From: UBA961 sp041191145
GTDB taxonomy: Bacteria > Bacteroidota > Ignavibacteria > Kapaibacteriales > UBA961
Assembly (NCBI GenBank): GCA_041191145.1
Contig: JBEEPK010000081.1
Span: forward strand, 1-8,086
Direction: 5' to 3'
Length of the DNA: 8,086 nucleotides
Positions 6,840-8,086 of the stretch are shown here, one piece after another. The notes beneath the pieces are model-generated. The model ran no database searches. It worked only from the letters and a program-made list of their open reading frames with translations, and had not been told where the DNA came from. The translations under genes were made by a program, and so were the position numbers. Position 1 is the stretch's first letter. Every line of letters starts with the position of its first letter.

Positions 6840-8004
6840 AGGTGATTCCTGCTTTTTGTGTGCTGAACCACTGCCCCTTATATGAATAGAATGTACTCAT
6901 GCCTTCAATTCCACCAATCAAGGTGATATTGCGCGTGAGATCATATTCCACTCCAATCGTCATGCGTGCCATAGGACCTGTTTCCATTGCACCACCACCA
7001 ACTCTGATGAGTGGTTTAAAAGATTTGCCACCATCAAAGCGATGCTGCCATCCAATCATTGCCCATGGCGCATGATATGTCTGATCATATTGTATCGTAT
7101 AATTGTTTTCAATTCCGGTGAATCTTTGAACAACAGATTCCTGACCAGCTTCAATAAAAACAGCATCTTCTTTCGAAAGATCATATTGGAAGCCAACAGA
7201 CACATTATTGATGAATGGATTAAAGTTTGGTGTGACTTTTTGATCCACGAATGAATGTGTCGTAAAACCACGAAGGGTGAGTGAAAAGGGAGAAGTTTCT
7301 TCTGAATCAATAATAGCTTGCAATTCCTTTTTCGGAATATCGATTTGCTGAGTATTGTTTGGTACAATCACATCGGCAGGTGAGGTATTTACTGTTTGTT
7401 GCGCAATTTCCGGTGTCGGCTTTACTTCAGCATTGGAATCATTTATTTGCTTATCGTCTTCAATCATGCTTGCAGAATTCATATTCTTGGAGACCGGCAT
7501 AGGAGATGCAATACGCTTAGAAGGCATATTCAAAACTTGTGCGTCATTCGTAACATTGTTGCTAGGACTTTGCATGATTTGTTGAATGGGGGCATTCTGT
7601 TGTTTCATCACCTGAACAATTTGTTCGGACTTATCAGTATTGAATGTAAAGTACATTCCTGAAAGCGTCGCGCCGAGTAAGACAAACATGAGTGGTTGAA
7701 CGACTTTCCCAAACCAAGCAGTTGCAGAGGTGGCAATTCCGGTCGATACCGGATTATTCAATGAAGCACCAACAGTTACAGCCCCGATTCTTCGCATGAT
7801 TGATTCCTCCAATTCAAGTGGAGGAGCAATGAGATTGGTATCCATATGTCTGCGAACCGTGAAATGATCCTGCATTTCCTGGCGCAATTCTGCCTGCTCG
7901 GATAACATGGCGAATAGAGATGGTTGCAATGCATCGGGTAATTCCCCATCCATATACAATGTGATCATTTCTGAAGGACTGAATTGCGAAAATTCCTGAC
8001 TCAT
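6814..8004 (-). CDS. Dma-like anti-sigma factor fused to an outer-membrane beta-barrel
   Basis: Complete 396-residue protein predicted to span both membranes. Residues 1-73 are cytoplasmic and look like an anti-sigma domain: LYMDGELPDALQPSLFAML, a charged helix, then PPLELEESIMRRIG; the zinc-binding HxxxCxxC of the ZAS family is absent. One transmembrane helix lies at about 101-121 (VVQPLMFVLLGATLSGMYF). Residues 122-237 are a Gln/Asn/Pro/Ser-rich, probably extended linker suited to crossing the periplasm. Residues 238-396 contain about eight alternating amphipathic strands with tight turns (for example FINNVSVGFQYDLS, PMARMTIGVEYDLT and AGITYGTRISLR at the end), like a small OmpA/OmpX-type barrel. 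The upstream gene, 10 nt away, ends like an ECF sigma factor, the expected partner. Dual membrane-spanning anti-sigma factors are known from Bacteroides, where they are linked to outer-membrane vesiculation. Domain layout is seen; sigma binding and dual-membrane topology are inferred. No Shine-Dalgarno sequence precedes the ATG, so coupling to the sigma gene is likely. Confidence 0.8.
   Translation of the reverse strand: MSQEFSQFSPSEMITLYMDGELPDALQPSLFAMLSEQAELRQEMQDHFTVRRHMDTNLIAPPLELEESIMRRIGAVTVGASLNNPVSTGIATSATAWFGKVVQPLMFVLLGATLSGMYFTFNTDKSEQIVQVMKQQNAPIQQIMQSPSNNVTNDAQVLNMPSKRIASPMPVSKNMNSASMIEDDKQINDSNAEVKPTPEIAQQTVNTSPADVIVPNNTQQIDIPKKELQAIIDSEETSPFSLTLRGFTTHSFVDQKVTPNFNPFINNVSVGFQYDLSKEDAVFIEAGQESVVQRFTGIENNYTIQYDQTYHAPWAMIGWQHRFDGGKSFKPLIRVGGGAMETGPMARMTIGVEYDLTRNITLIGGIEGMSTFYSYKGQWFSTQKAGITYGTRISLR
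6847..6850 (-). promoter_or_regulatory. Shine-Dalgarno AGGA of the lipoprotein gene
   Basis: Minus strand AGGA lies 7 nt before the ATG at 6839, inside the last codons of the anti-sigma gene. It supports the overlapping start and re-initiation by ribosomes finishing the upstream gene. Confidence 0.65.
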
Positions 8005-8014
8005 GATATTCTAA

Positions 8015-8086
8015 TCAATGTTTATATAAATCATCTATAAATGGCTGAAGAATCACTCGAATCTTCTGCTTTGCTCGATAAATGCG
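8015..8086 (-). CDS. ECF RNA polymerase sigma factor, C-terminal end only
   Basis: Reading the minus strand from the window edge gives an open frame of 23 codons, RIYRAKQKIRVIL followed by QPFIDDLYKH, then TGA at 8017-8015. RIYRAKQKIR is the pattern that closes sigma region 4.2 in ECF (sigma-70 family) factors, where the recognition helix is followed by a (K)SRI-x-RA-(K/R) stretch. The stop is 10 nt before the ATG of the anti-sigma/barrel gene, the usual sigma then anti-sigma order. Only the tail is visible, so the ECF group and target promoters cannot be judged. The short match alone would be weak; the neighbouring anti-sigma gene makes it convincing. Confidence 0.72.
   Translation of the reverse strand, partial: RIYRAKQKIRVILQPFIDDLYKH

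Noticed and set aside
7600..7660. TonB-dependent signalling (FecR-like) reading of the anti-sigma protein
   Set aside because: No FecR domain or TonB/SusC-type receptor is visible; the periplasmic part is a low-complexity linker followed by beta strands.

Overview
The window looks like a chromosomal segment of a free-living member of the Bacteroidota/Chlorobi side of the tree. Ignavibacteria or Candidatus Kapabacteria are the best guess; no rRNA or marker gene here settles it. Four things point that way: a giant C25 (gingipain/PorU-type) protein with a C-terminal type IX secretion (T9SS) sorting region, a lipoprotein built of choice-of-anchor-D/ASH Ig-like domains, an ECF sigma/anti-sigma pair in which the anti-sigma carries an outer-membrane beta-barrel, and a tRNA promoter matching the Bacteroidota consensus (TTTG, 20 nt, TAnnTTTG). 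GC content is moderate to low. No mobile elements, CRISPR arrays or phage genes were seen.

Layout. Positions 1-4381 (+) hold the 3' part of a very large C25-family gene whose true start lies outside the window. Everything else is on the minus strand. Reading that strand from the right edge: the last 23 codons and stop of an ECF sigma factor (8086-8015); a 396-residue anti-sigma/beta-barrel fusion (8004-6814); a 380-residue ASH-domain lipoprotein (6839-5697), overlapping the previous gene by 26 bp; lipB, octanoyltransferase (5654-5022); a tRNA-Gly(GCC) with its own promoter and a strong intrinsic terminator (5013-4811); and an AHSA1/SRPBCC-domain protein (4793-4386), convergent with the C25 gene across a 4-bp gap.

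How the genes may work together. Sigma factor, anti-sigma and lipoprotein are so tightly packed (10-nt gap, then 26-bp overlap) that they almost certainly form one operon. The anti-sigma has a cytoplasmic sigma-binding part, one transmembrane helix, a linker of about 115 residues able to cross the periplasm, and a predicted 8-strand barrel. This is the architecture reported for dual membrane-spanning anti-sigma factors (Dma) of Bacteroides. It suggests that the outer-membrane state is signalled directly to transcription, with the co-encoded lipoprotein as a candidate partner. lipB follows 42 bp later, and a hairpin there covers its ribosome binding site. The C25 protein resembles PorU2-like T9SS proteins, with an added ILEI/FAM3-like domain.

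There is no gene-free stretch over 300 bases. The longest gap between protein genes (4794-5021) holds the tRNA, its promoter and its terminator.
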